Counted from the first letter of the stretch, positions 1-5,726 are shown. The stretch: DNA of 5,837 bases from Pseudomonadota bacterium (GCA_023437255.1 JAEZGR010000134.1:1-5837); one strand, 5' to 3'. Program-made: numbers and translations. Notes: generated by a model from the sequence alone, not told the origin.

Positions 1-1
1 C

Positions 2-865
2 CTCTTGTTTGCGGCCCTGATCGCGGCAGGGGCGAGCGGCGGTTTTTACTTCGCCGGCGCGCTGTTGAATACGGCGCAAATGCTGATTCCATGGTTGCCG
101 CAGGCCTGGCGCAGCGCCTTCCTGATGCTGTCGCTGGCAGGACTTCCCCTGCTGCTGCTGGGCGTATTCACCGTCGACCCGCCACGACGCAGCGTTGCGG
201 CCGCCACCCCGCCCGGTGCTTCGCTGTGGCAGTTCTTCGCCTCCCGCCGGCAGACCATTCTTTGTTTTGTCGGTGCAGCAGGCTTCGCGGTCGTCGCGGT
301 GCAGGCCGTCAACCACCTCATCGCGCTGGCGCTTGAGCGGCGCTTCGATGCCGACCCGAGCACCATCGGCCATGTCATGGGACTGATCGTCATGGCAAGT
401 GCCATGGGTTGCCTGCCCGTGGCAGGCGTGCTCGACCGTGTTCTGGCGCCACGACTGGGCAGCCCTGTACGACCGCTGATCATGTGCGGCTGTACGGCGC
501 TGGCGGCACCCGTTCTCATGCTGCTCGTCTGGATTCAGGATATCTCCAGCGCCTTCGCCGTCATCGCCTTCGTGTTGTTTGTGACCAGCACGGCCAACGC
601 CCTGGTGCCGACCATGCTGCAGGATCTGGCCCCGCCCGGCCTGCGGGCACGCAGCTTTGCCGTCTGGAGCTTTGTCGTGTCCGTATTCGGCGCGAGCGGC
701 CCATTGATGGCGGGCCTGTTGTCAGAGTGGACGTTTGACGGTGCGCTGGTCAGTTCGATTACGGCGGTCGCGGCACCTGTGCTGATCGTGTCCATGGTGT
801 GCGCCTGGCGGCTCAGCGTACTGAGCCTGCAGCAACAGGGTGCGGCCTGGCCACGCCGAACTTGA
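2..865 (+). CDS. MFS transporter, C-terminal part (5' end outside the window)
   Basis: The reading frame is open from the first bases and continues upstream of the window, so the TTG at 5 is an internal Leu codon and not a start. About 287 residues are visible. They contain roughly eight hydrophobic helices separated by short basic loops: a pair at residues 1-20 and 38-54, a polar linker rich in Pro/Arg/Ala, then six helices near 83-108, 121-144, 157-178, 183-205, 217-240 and 246-270. This matches the last two helices of the first half, the central loop and the whole second half of a 12-helix major facilitator. The segment RARSFAVWSFV followed by GASGPLMAGLLSE resembles the usual helix-11 Gly/Pro pattern of the superfamily. 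The likely role is secondary transport across the inner membrane. The substrate cannot be named from this fragment. The gene ends 6 bp before the stop of the convergent peptidase gene. Confidence 0.8.
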   Translation, partial: LLFAALIAAGASGGFYFAGALLNTAQMLIPWLPQAWRSAFLMLSLAGLPLLLLGVFTVDPPRRSVAAATPPGASLWQFFASRRQTILCFVGAAGFAVVAVQAVNHLIALALERRFDADPSTIGHVMGLIVMASAMGCLPVAGVLDRVLAPRLGSPVRPLIMCGCTALAAPVLMLLVWIQDISSAFAVIAFVLFVTSTANALVPTMLQDLAPPGLRARSFAVWSFVVSVFGASGPLMAGLLSEWTFDGALVSSITAVAAPVLIVSMVCAWRLSVLSLQQQGAAWPRRT

Positions 866-871
866 ACACGG

Positions 872-2983
872 TCAGCCGTGCTGTGCCAGCGCCACACAGC
901 GGCGCGCAAACGCCCAAAGCAATGCCATGTGCGCAAGCGCCGCATTGCGATCATCGCTTTCCTGGTGACCGCTGTCGGGATTCAGTAGCAACACGGCAGG
1001 ATTCCCGCTGCTGCTGCGTTCGCGAAGGGCGGCGATAAGCTTGGCGGGCTCCCAATATGGCACGCGGTCATCCTTAAGGCCGGCGGTACACAGCAGCGGT
1101 GGATAAGGCGCCCGCAACACGTTCTCGTAGGGAGAAATCGCCGCAATGTAGTCGTAAGCCTTGGCGTCTGCCAACGGGTCGCCCCAATCCGGCCGCAGCA
1201 GTGGCACCAGAGGGTGGTCGGCGTCGCTCATTGTGTTGAGCATGTCGACAAAGGGCACTTGAGCAATCACGCCCGCCCACTGCCGGGGGGCCATGTTCAT
1301 CGCGCCACACACCAGCAGTCCGCCCGCTGAAACACCGTGCGCAACGATGGCCTGCGCAGCGGCGCGACCGGTTTCAACAAGATGCCGCGCACACGCGATG
1401 AAGTCGGTCATGGAGTTGCGCTTGTTCTCGCGGCAGCCGCCCTGATACCAGTGCCACCCCTTCTCGGATCCGCCGCGCACGTGTGCAATGGCGTACCGGA
1501 AGCCCTGGTCGACCAGCACACATGCAGGCAAGGAAAACACCGGCTCGCTGGAGATGCCGTAGGCCCCGTAGCCAGTGAGCAGCAAGGGCAAGGCATCGTC
1601 TGGTGCAGTCTCTGCACGCGACAACAGCGTGATCGGAATCCACGCGCCATCGTCGGCACGTGCGTGCAGGCGCTCCACACGGTAGGCGCTGCTATCGAAG
1701 CCGCTGAGCCTCGTCGCAGCCGCCACCTGCCATGCACCCGTTTGCAGGTCGATATCGATCCAGCGCGGCGGCTGGGCCGGCGTCTGGTGCGAAATTCGAA
1801 GATGTGAAGTGTTGTAAGGCTGCGAGGGAGCGAGTTCAATACTGTAGGCCGGTTCGTCGAACTGGATGACCGACTCCCGGCCGTCGCAATGCATCAGCAC
1901 GATACGCGGCAGCTCCGCGACCCGCTCCAGCCGCACCAGCGCGGCTGCCAGCGGCAGGATCGCCATGATCGCCACGCCTTCGCGATGCGCCAGCCGTTCG
2001 CCACGTACCGAAAAGTCGGAAGGCTCAAGCTCCAGCAGGCGTCTGTCTGGCGCGCCATCGGCATTGGTCAGCATCAGCAGGGCGCCATTCCACTCACTGA
2101 TCTCGTAGCGAACGCCGCGCTGCCGCCCGCGCACGGGTTTCGGTTCCATGGTCTCGGCATCAGTTGGAATCAGCCTCACCTCGCTGGTGTCGGGCCCCGC
2201 CAGGGTCAGTGACACATAGCCGTTGGCCGCCGTGCGCTCAATCTGCATGAACAGGGCCGGATCATGCTCTTCGTACACCAGCACTGTCTCGCCCGTCTCC
2301 CACGAGCTGCGGTACAGGCGTGTGGGTCGACTGTGCACATCGCGCCATATCCAGAACAGCCAGCGCGACGAGGGAGAAAACGTGAAGCCGCCATAGCCAA
2401 AGGCATCTGCTTCGACCAACACTCTTATTGCGCTCGTCGTCGTGTCGAGCACACAAATACGGTGCCGGTCGTCGCCACGAAGGTCTTCGGCCCAGGCGAA
2501 ATAGCGGTTGTCGGGGCTGGGCTGATGCCCCGTGGCGCGATAATAGGCATGACCCCGTGCACGCTCACCTTCATCAAGCAGCGCCTGCACCGTCCCATCG
2601 GGTGCCACGCGCGTGAAGACACGATGCGCGTGGCCGGGAGGCTGCACTGCCTCGTAGCGCCAGCCCTCTGACGCGGAAGGCAGGGGATCGCCGGCCTGCA
2701 CCTCATACTGCGCCATCAGCGCGTGAAGCCGCGCGGCGTCCGCGCCGAGCGGCGCCAGTATCTGGCGTGCGTAGCGGATCTCGGCCCGCAGATGCGTGCC
2801 CAAAGGCTCCGGCAGGTTTTCCAGGCTACGGCTGCCTGAGCCGTGAATGAACCGCATCCACGCGTAAGGGTCGACCCGCGTTCGACCCAGCTGCTGGATC
2901 TCATGGTGCACACGCGGCGCCGTGGGCGCGGGAATCGCCGGCCAGCCGGCTTCGGGGTTGTCGAAAGGAGTATCGCCAGGCAT
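872..2983 (-). CDS. S9A family serine peptidase, oligopeptidase B-like
   Basis: This is a prolyl-oligopeptidase-family serine peptidase of about 703 residues, the usual family length. It is probably cytoplasmic, with no signal peptide, and would cleave short peptides. Numbering here is from the ATG at 2983. The N-terminal signature GRTRVDPYAWMRF (33-45) corresponds to the family's R.DPY.W.R. A beta-propeller-like region covers about 65-420, followed by the alpha/beta-hydrolase domain. The hydrolase domain shows RGGSEKGWHWYQGG (503-516), the nucleophile elbow HGVSAGG (Ser552), GLKDDRVPYWEPAK (Asp638) and DSGHQ (His673), so the Ser-Asp-His triad is intact. The two acidic residues that set Arg/Lys preference in enterobacterial oligopeptidase B are Leu596 and Pro598 here, so trypsin-like specificity is doubtful. 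An in-frame TTG at 3004 would add seven residues. Neither start has a strong Shine-Dalgarno; the ATG is chosen because the added residues carry no family feature. Confidence 0.9.
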   Translation of the reverse strand: MPGDTPFDNPEAGWPAIPAPTAPRVHHEIQQLGRTRVDPYAWMRFIHGSGSRSLENLPEPLGTHLRAEIRYARQILAPLGADAARLHALMAQYEVQAGDPLPSASEGWRYEAVQPPGHAHRVFTRVAPDGTVQALLDEGERARGHAYYRATGHQPSPDNRYFAWAEDLRGDDRHRICVLDTTTSAIRVLVEADAFGYGGFTFSPSSRWLFWIWRDVHSRPTRLYRSSWETGETVLVYEEHDPALFMQIERTAANGYVSLTLAGPDTSEVRLIPTDAETMEPKPVRGRQRGVRYEISEWNGALLMLTNADGAPDRRLLELEPSDFSVRGERLAHREGVAIMAILPLAAALVRLERVAELPRIVLMHCDGRESVIQFDEPAYSIELAPSQPYNTSHLRISHQTPAQPPRWIDIDLQTGAWQVAAATRLSGFDSSAYRVERLHARADDGAWIPITLLSRAETAPDDALPLLLTGYGAYGISSEPVFSLPACVLVDQGFRYAIAHVRGGSEKGWHWYQGGCRENKRNSMTDFIACARHLVETGRAAAQAIVAHGVSAGGLLVCGAMNMAPRQWAGVIAQVPFVDMLNTMSDADHPLVPLLRPDWGDPLADAKAYDYIAAISPYENVLRAPYPPLLCTAGLKDDRVPYWEPAKLIAALRERSSSGNPAVLLLNPDSGHQESDDRNAALAHMALLWAFARRCVALAQHG

Positions 2984-3023
2984 CAGGCAATAGTACTCAA
3001 ACAATCGCCATGCCGCGGGCGTC

Positions 3024-3029
3024 TATAAT
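3024..3029 (+). promoter_or_regulatory. -10 box (TATAAT) of the yhhQ promoter
   Basis: This is a perfect sigma-70 -10 hexamer, TATAAT. Transcription would start about seven bases downstream, near 3036-3038, only a few bases before the predicted preQ1 aptamer. I do not see a convincing -35 hexamer at 16-18 bp spacing, nor an extended -10 TG. The assignment therefore rests on the -10 match and its fit with the compact leader. The box lies in the divergent region between the peptidase gene and yhhQ. Confidence 0.55.
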
Positions 3030-3043
3030 GCCGTCTGGTTTCC

Positions 3044-3074
3044 ATGGGTTCCCTAACCCCATCCATCAAAAAGG
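3044..3074 (+). ncRNA. Candidate preQ1 class I riboswitch aptamer controlling yhhQ translation
   Basis: The leader folds as an H-type pseudoknot like preQ1-I aptamers. Stem P1 is AUGGG (3044-3048) paired with CCCAU (3058-3062). The 9-nt loop UUCCCUAAC starts with U and ends UAAC, so UAACCCC is continuous into the 3' strand, as I recall for the Thermoanaerobacter tengcongensis aptamer. An A-rich tail, CAAAAAGG (3067-3074), follows. Its terminal GG can pair with the loop CCC (3051-3053) to form P2. C3057 would be the base that pairs with preQ1. The AAGG (3071-3074) is also the only Shine-Dalgarno for yhhQ, six bases before its ATG. Ligand binding should therefore hide the ribosome site, an OFF switch at translation. 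The downstream gene imports preQ0/preQ1, which is the expected partner. The pairing is read directly from the sequence; ligand and mechanism are inferred from the family. Confidence 0.8.
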
Positions 3075-3080
3075 CCCTCC

Positions 3081-3749
3081 ATGAGCTTCCCTTCCCTGCC
3101 GCAGTCGCGGGTTCCGTTCTATCTCGCGTTGCTGGTCGCGTTCCACGTCCTCATCATCATCGCCAGCAACTACCTGGTACAGATTCCCATCGACCTGTTC
3201 GGGTTTCACAGTACCTGGGGCGCGTTCAGCTTCCCCTTCATCTTTCTCGCCACCGACCTCACGGTACGCCTCATCGGTAAAGCGGAAGCCCGCCGGGTCA
3301 TATTGCGCGCCATGGTACCCGCGCTGATCGCCTCGTACATCGTGTCGGTGATCTTCCAGGAAGGCAGCTTCCGCGGGCTGGACGCGCTGGCGGAGTTCAA
3401 CACCTTCGTGTTCCGAATTGCCGTGGCCAGCTTCTCGGCGTATGTGCTGGGCCAGTTGCTCGACGTTCAGGTTTTCGACCGCATGCGACGCAGTTACGCG
3501 CAGTGGTGGATCGCTCCCGCGGCGGCATCGGTGTTCGGTCAGGCCCTCGACACGGCGGCCTTCTTCAGCATTGCCTTCTGGCAAAGCCGCAACCGTTACA
3601 TGGCCGAGCACTGGGTCGAGATCGCAGTCGTGGATTACGTGATCAAACTCGGGGTGAGCCTGCTGCTCTTCGTTCCCATGTATGGTGTGGCACTGAGTGC
3701 GATTGTCAACGCCCTCAAGCGGCGCGAGGCGTTGAGCGCCGCCGCGTAG
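3081..3749 (+). CDS. yhhQ: YhhQ/VUT family queuosine precursor (preQ0/preQ1) transporter
   Basis: This is an inner-membrane protein of 222 residues, the usual length for YhhQ (COG1738, vitamin-uptake-transporter-like family). E. coli YhhQ imports the 7-deazapurine queuosine precursors preQ0 and preQ1 for tRNA queuosine. Diagnostic segments nearly match the E. coli protein as I recall it: SNYLVQIP (29-36), GFHSTWGAFSFPFIFLATD (41-59) then LTVR, FNTFVFRIAVASF (106-118), GQLLDVQVF (124-132), AEHWVEIAVVDY and FVPMYGV near the C-terminus. Hydrophobic helices lie near 13-34, 47-65, 75-92, 108-127, 146-167 and 185-210. The ATG at 3081 is six bases after AAGG (3071-3074), which sits inside the predicted preQ1 aptamer, so translation is probably repressed by the transported compound. 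No queuosine-modification gene lies next to it in this window. No clear rho-independent terminator follows the stop. Confidence 0.95.
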   Translation: MSFPSLPQSRVPFYLALLVAFHVLIIIASNYLVQIPIDLFGFHSTWGAFSFPFIFLATDLTVRLIGKAEARRVILRAMVPALIASYIVSVIFQEGSFRGLDALAEFNTFVFRIAVASFSAYVLGQLLDVQVFDRMRRSYAQWWIAPAAASVFGQALDTAAFFSIAFWQSRNRYMAEHWVEIAVVDYVIKLGVSLLLFVPMYGVALSAIVNALKRREALSAAA

Positions 3750-3767
3750 CGCACCGCCCATGCGGGC

Positions 3768-3796
3768 TGGATCACGCCTGGCAACGCAGCTACACT
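3768..3796 (+). promoter_or_regulatory. Possible promoter of the GST-thioredoxin-like operon
   Basis: A weak sigma-70-like pair lies between yhhQ and the GST gene: TGGATC (3768-3773, three of six matches to TTGACA), a 17-bp spacer, then TACACT (3791-3796, four of six matches to TATAAT). Transcription would begin near 3803, just before the strong hairpin at 3810-3832, giving a 5' leader of about 60 bases. The match is modest and may be chance. Confidence 0.3.
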
Positions 3797-3809
3797 GGCC
3801 GGAACAAGG

Positions 3810-3832
3810 GCTGCGGCGGCCACCGCCGCAGC
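3810..3832. repeat. Perfect 10-bp inverted repeat (hairpin) between yhhQ and the GST gene
   Basis: GCTGCGGCGG (3810-3819) is the exact reverse complement of CCGCCGCAGC (3823-3832), with a 3-base CCA spacer. The RNA would form a very stable GC-rich stem. No run of T follows on either strand, so it is not a canonical rho-independent terminator. It lies 61 bp after the yhhQ stop and 19 bp before the ribosome binding site of the next gene. It could stabilise the 3' end of the yhhQ transcript, act as a leader hairpin of the GST mRNA, or be a protein-binding palindrome. Confidence 0.6.
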
Positions 3833-3862
3833 ACCACACTGCCGCATTCACAAGGACGCAAT

Positions 3863-4567
3863 GTGACCGATCTTTCCGCCTTCGGCATCACCCGCAAATG
3901 GCCCGCCCAACACCCCGATCGCCTGCAGCTCTACTCGCTGCCCACCCCGAACGGGGTCAAGGTGTCGATCATGCTCGAAGAGACCGGCTTGCCCTACGAG
4001 GCGCACACGGTCAGCTTCGAAACCAACGACCAGCTCACTCCCGAATTTCTTTCACTTAATCCCAATAACAAGATCCCCGCGATCATCGACCCCGATGGCC
4101 CGGGGGGCCAGCCGCTGCCGCTCTTTGAGTCGGGCGCCATCTTGCTGTATCTGGCCGAAAAAACCGGCATGTTGCTGCCCAGCGAGCCAGCCCGCCGCTA
4201 CGAAACCATACAGTGGCTCATGTTCCAGATGGGCGGCGTCGGCCCCATGTTCGGGCAGCTGGGGTTCTTCCACAAATTCGCTGGCAAAGAGTACGAAGAC
4301 AAGCGCCCGCGCGACCGTTACGCGAAGGAATCCAGCCGATTGCTCGGTGTGCTCGACACGCGCCTGGAAGGTCGCCAATGGATCATGGGTGACGACTACA
4401 CGATCGCCGACATCGCGACGTTCCCGTGGGTGCGCAACCTGGTCGGGTTCTACGAGGCCGGCGAACTGGTCGGCATACAGAACTACCCCAATGTCACCCG
4501 GGCTCTGCAGGCTTTCGTGGCGCGCCCGGCAGTGGAACGAGGCCTCAACATTCCCCCCCGCCGCTAA
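3863..4567 (+). CDS. Nu-like glutathione S-transferase (YfcG/YghU type)
   Basis: This is a cytosolic GST-fold protein of 234 residues. The thioredoxin-like N-terminal domain carries TPNG (28-31), the Nu-class motif whose Thr and Asn contact the glutathione sulfur, instead of a catalytic Tyr or Cys. It also has NPNNKIPAI (66-74) with the conserved cis-Pro72, and ESGAILLYLAEKTG (89-102), the gamma-glutamyl binding ESG. The C-terminal helical domain includes DDYTIADIATFPWV, the usual N-capping segment, and ends RPAVERGL as in YghU. Characterised Nu enzymes act as glutathione-dependent disulfide reductases and peroxidases. A roughly 20-residue N-terminal extension precedes the domain. The start is GTG at 3863, six bases after AAGGA (3852-3856). 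The overlapping ATG at 3861 is followed at once by TGA, so it cannot be used. The frame is open upstream to 3503, but that part overlaps yhhQ and has no family similarity. Probably co-transcribed with the next gene. Confidence 0.92.
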   Translation: MTDLSAFGITRKWPAQHPDRLQLYSLPTPNGVKVSIMLEETGLPYEAHTVSFETNDQLTPEFLSLNPNNKIPAIIDPDGPGGQPLPLFESGAILLYLAEKTGMLLPSEPARRYETIQWLMFQMGGVGPMFGQLGFFHKFAGKEYEDKRPRDRYAKESSRLLGVLDTRLEGRQWIMGDDYTIADIATFPWVRNLVGFYEAGELVGIQNYPNVTRALQAFVARPAVERGLNIPPRR

Positions 4568-4616
4568 GCGCCTTTCGCGGCGCGGGCATGTAAGGCAAAC
4601 CAGAAGGAGTTTCGCC

Positions 4617-5144
4617 ATGCCCGAGTTCCCGGCTCACGCCGCTGCGCGTGCCCCTGCCCTGCTGGTCGAACAATGGTTCAACACCGACGCGGCGCCCGAG
4701 CTTGAAGCGATGCGCGGCAAAGTCGTCTTGCTGCATGCGTTTCAGATGCTGTGCCCGGGTTGCCTGAGCCACGGGCTGCCACAGGCCGAACGTGTGCACC
4801 GCCTGCTGCGCAACGAGGGCCTGGTGGTGATCGGTTTGCATACTGTCTTCGAGCATCACGACGTCATGGGCCCCGAAGCGCTACGCGTGTTCATCCACGA
4901 ATACCGCTGGAGCTTTCCGATCGGGGTGGATTGCCCCGGCAGCCGCGGCGGGCTTCCTGCCACCATGCAGGCCTACCACTTCGGCGGCACGCCCAGCCTT
5001 GCCCTGATCGACCGCGCGGGCCGTATCCGGCTGCACCACCTGGGCCATATCGACGACCTGCTGCTGGGCTGCCAGATAGGGCAGCTGCTGGCCGAACCCC
5101 TGGCTGAAGACGCGTCAGTTCAAGCCGAACGCGGCAAGGCGTAG
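4617..5144 (+). CDS. Thioredoxin-fold (redoxin/TlpA-like) protein with a CPGC motif
   Basis: This protein of 175 residues has a thioredoxin-like fold. A strand, GKVVLLHAF (34-42), leads to CPGC (46-49), a CxxC dithiol at the position of the thioredoxin active site. The FGGTPSLALIDRAG stretch (122-135) provides the cis-Pro126 loop and following strand expected opposite the dithiol. An inserted helix-strand section (LVVIGLHTVFEHHDVM, 69-84) is typical of redoxin/AhpC-TSA-like proteins. Signal peptide and membrane anchor are absent, so it should be cytoplasmic, unlike periplasmic TlpA/ResA. It may reduce disulfides or peroxides; the substrate is unknown. The ATG at 4617 follows a strong AAGGAG (4604-4609) with seven bases between. 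The gene begins 49 bp after the GST stop on the same strand, suggesting one operon with a shared thiol-redox role. Its last 25 bp overlap the convergent thioesterase gene. Confidence 0.82.
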   Translation: MPEFPAHAAARAPALLVEQWFNTDAAPELEAMRGKVVLLHAFQMLCPGCLSHGLPQAERVHRLLRNEGLVVIGLHTVFEHHDVMGPEALRVFIHEYRWSFPIGVDCPGSRGGLPATMQAYHFGGTPSLALIDRAGRIRLHHLGHIDDLLLGCQIGQLLAEPLAEDASVQAERGKA

Positions 5145-5527
5145 GTACCGACGGCATGCGCCACGATTTCGTCGCTGCCTTCCGAGTACAGGCTGACCTC
5201 GCCCATGGCGAGCGTGCGGCCGAGCTTGAGCAACCTGCACTCGCCGATGATCGCCGCATCTGCCGAAGGCTTGCGCAGAAAGTTCACGTTCAGGTTGGTG
5301 GTGACCGCCAGCGCCACGTTGCCGATCTCGCCGAGTATGGCCACATAGAGCGCCACGTCGGCCACAGTCATGAGCACCGGGCCCGAGACGGTACCGCCGG
5401 GGCGCAGTTCATCGAAACCCACTTCGTGCCGCACGGTGGCACTACGATCGCCCACCGCGAGAATGCTGCATTTCATCTGGGGAAACTCGCGGGCGAGAAA
5501 CGCCACGATTTCTTCTTTTCTTGTCAT
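5120..5527 (-). CDS. PaaI-type hotdog-fold thioesterase family protein
   Basis: This is a small cytoplasmic protein of 135 residues, the usual size of a single hotdog domain. Such proteins generally form tetramers and hydrolyse acyl-CoA thioesters. The core stretch LRPGGTVSGPVLMTVADVAL (41-60) corresponds to the hotdog helix region, with Asp57 at the position of the conserved acidic residue. It is followed by VTTNLNVNFLRKP (75-87), the strand pattern typical of the family, and a C-terminal strand around SLYSEGSDEIVAHAVGTYALP. The usual HGG before the helix is SGP here, so the catalytic details or substrate may differ from E. coli PaaI. The ATG at 5527 is chosen because the 26 residues encoded upstream (frame open to 5605) look like intergenic DNA, not hotdog sequence. 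No strong Shine-Dalgarno precedes either candidate. The 3' end overlaps the convergent thioredoxin-like gene by 25 bp. Confidence 0.85.
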   Translation of the reverse strand: MTRKEEIVAFLAREFPQMKCSILAVGDRSATVRHEVGFDELRPGGTVSGPVLMTVADVALYVAILGEIGNVALAVTTNLNVNFLRKPSADAAIIGECRLLKLGRTLAMGEVSLYSEGSDEIVAHAVGTYALPRSA

Positions 5528-5583
5528 GTCGCCGAGCCGATTTCGTTCACACAATGCGGCGATACTTTTAACGCCGCCCGTCA

Positions 5584-5589
5584 AGTATA
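5584..5589 (-). promoter_or_regulatory. Possible -10 box (TATACT) of the thioesterase gene
   Basis: On the minus strand TATACT (five of six matches to TATAAT) lies 56 bp upstream of the ATG at 5527, which would give a leader of about 50 bases. No good -35 hexamer is found at normal spacing; the nearest TTG-containing site is 21 bp away. The position inside the otherwise unexplained 5528-5726 gap supports it weakly. Confidence 0.3.
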
Positions 5590-5712
5590 GCGATGGCGGG
5601 TGCACACGATGCCCAAGTTGCGCTACCTTTGTACTTCACATCACCGACATCGGCCCCAGGGGCACCCTGCCCTCAGCCCTGCTCATTGCGCTCACCGGGG
5701 CGATGCCAACAC

Positions 5713-5718
5713 AAGGAG
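5713..5718 (+). promoter_or_regulatory. Strong ribosome binding site of the right-edge gene
   Basis: AAGGAG lies eight bases before the ATG at 5727 and defines the start of the exported protein cut by the window edge. An in-frame TTG directly before that ATG (5724) is also possible, but its spacing is shorter and it is the less common start codon. Confidence 0.7.
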
Positions 5719-5726
5719 ACCCGTTG

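Noticed and set aside
1337..1807. 156-codon plus-strand frame inside the peptidase gene
   Set aside because: It is antisense to conserved S9 peptidase motifs and has low-complexity composition typical of a complementary-strand shadow.
3044..3280. Upstream ORF starting at the ATG in the yhhQ leader and overlapping yhhQ out of frame
   Set aside because: There is no Shine-Dalgarno before it, its ATG lies inside the first aptamer stem, and the product resembles no family. A short regulatory uORF role was considered, but the riboswitch explains the leader better.
3066..3851. 261-codon open frame on the minus strand opposite yhhQ
   Set aside because: Its translation is rich in Arg, Gly, Glu and His with no domain pattern, and it lies entirely opposite a gene with strong family similarity and a riboswitch leader. 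It is a shadow of high-GC codon use.
3503..3862. Longer start for the GST gene, with the frame open upstream
   Set aside because: The extra 120 residues overlap yhhQ in another frame and have no GST similarity; AAGGA at 3852-3856 points to the GTG at 3863.
4568..4583. GCGCC/GGCGC hairpin between the GST and thioredoxin-like genes
   Set aside because: The 5-bp stem with six-base loop has no T-run and is too weak to call a terminator; the two genes still look co-transcribed.
4095..4616. Longer start for the thioredoxin-like gene, with the frame open through the GST gene
   Set aside because: The upstream residues are an out-of-frame reading of GST; AAGGAG at 4604-4609 fixes the ATG at 4617.
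4052..4618. 188-codon open frame on the minus strand opposite the GST gene
   Set aside because: It mirrors the GST reading frame, has no recognisable motif and no ribosome site at its start; the GST motifs on the plus strand are decisive.
5653..5663. Short palindrome GCCCC-A-GGGGC in the divergent region before the exported-protein gene
   Set aside because: It is only five bases per arm with a one-base centre in GC-rich DNA, so it is easily expected by chance; there is no neighbouring promoter element to make it a credible operator.
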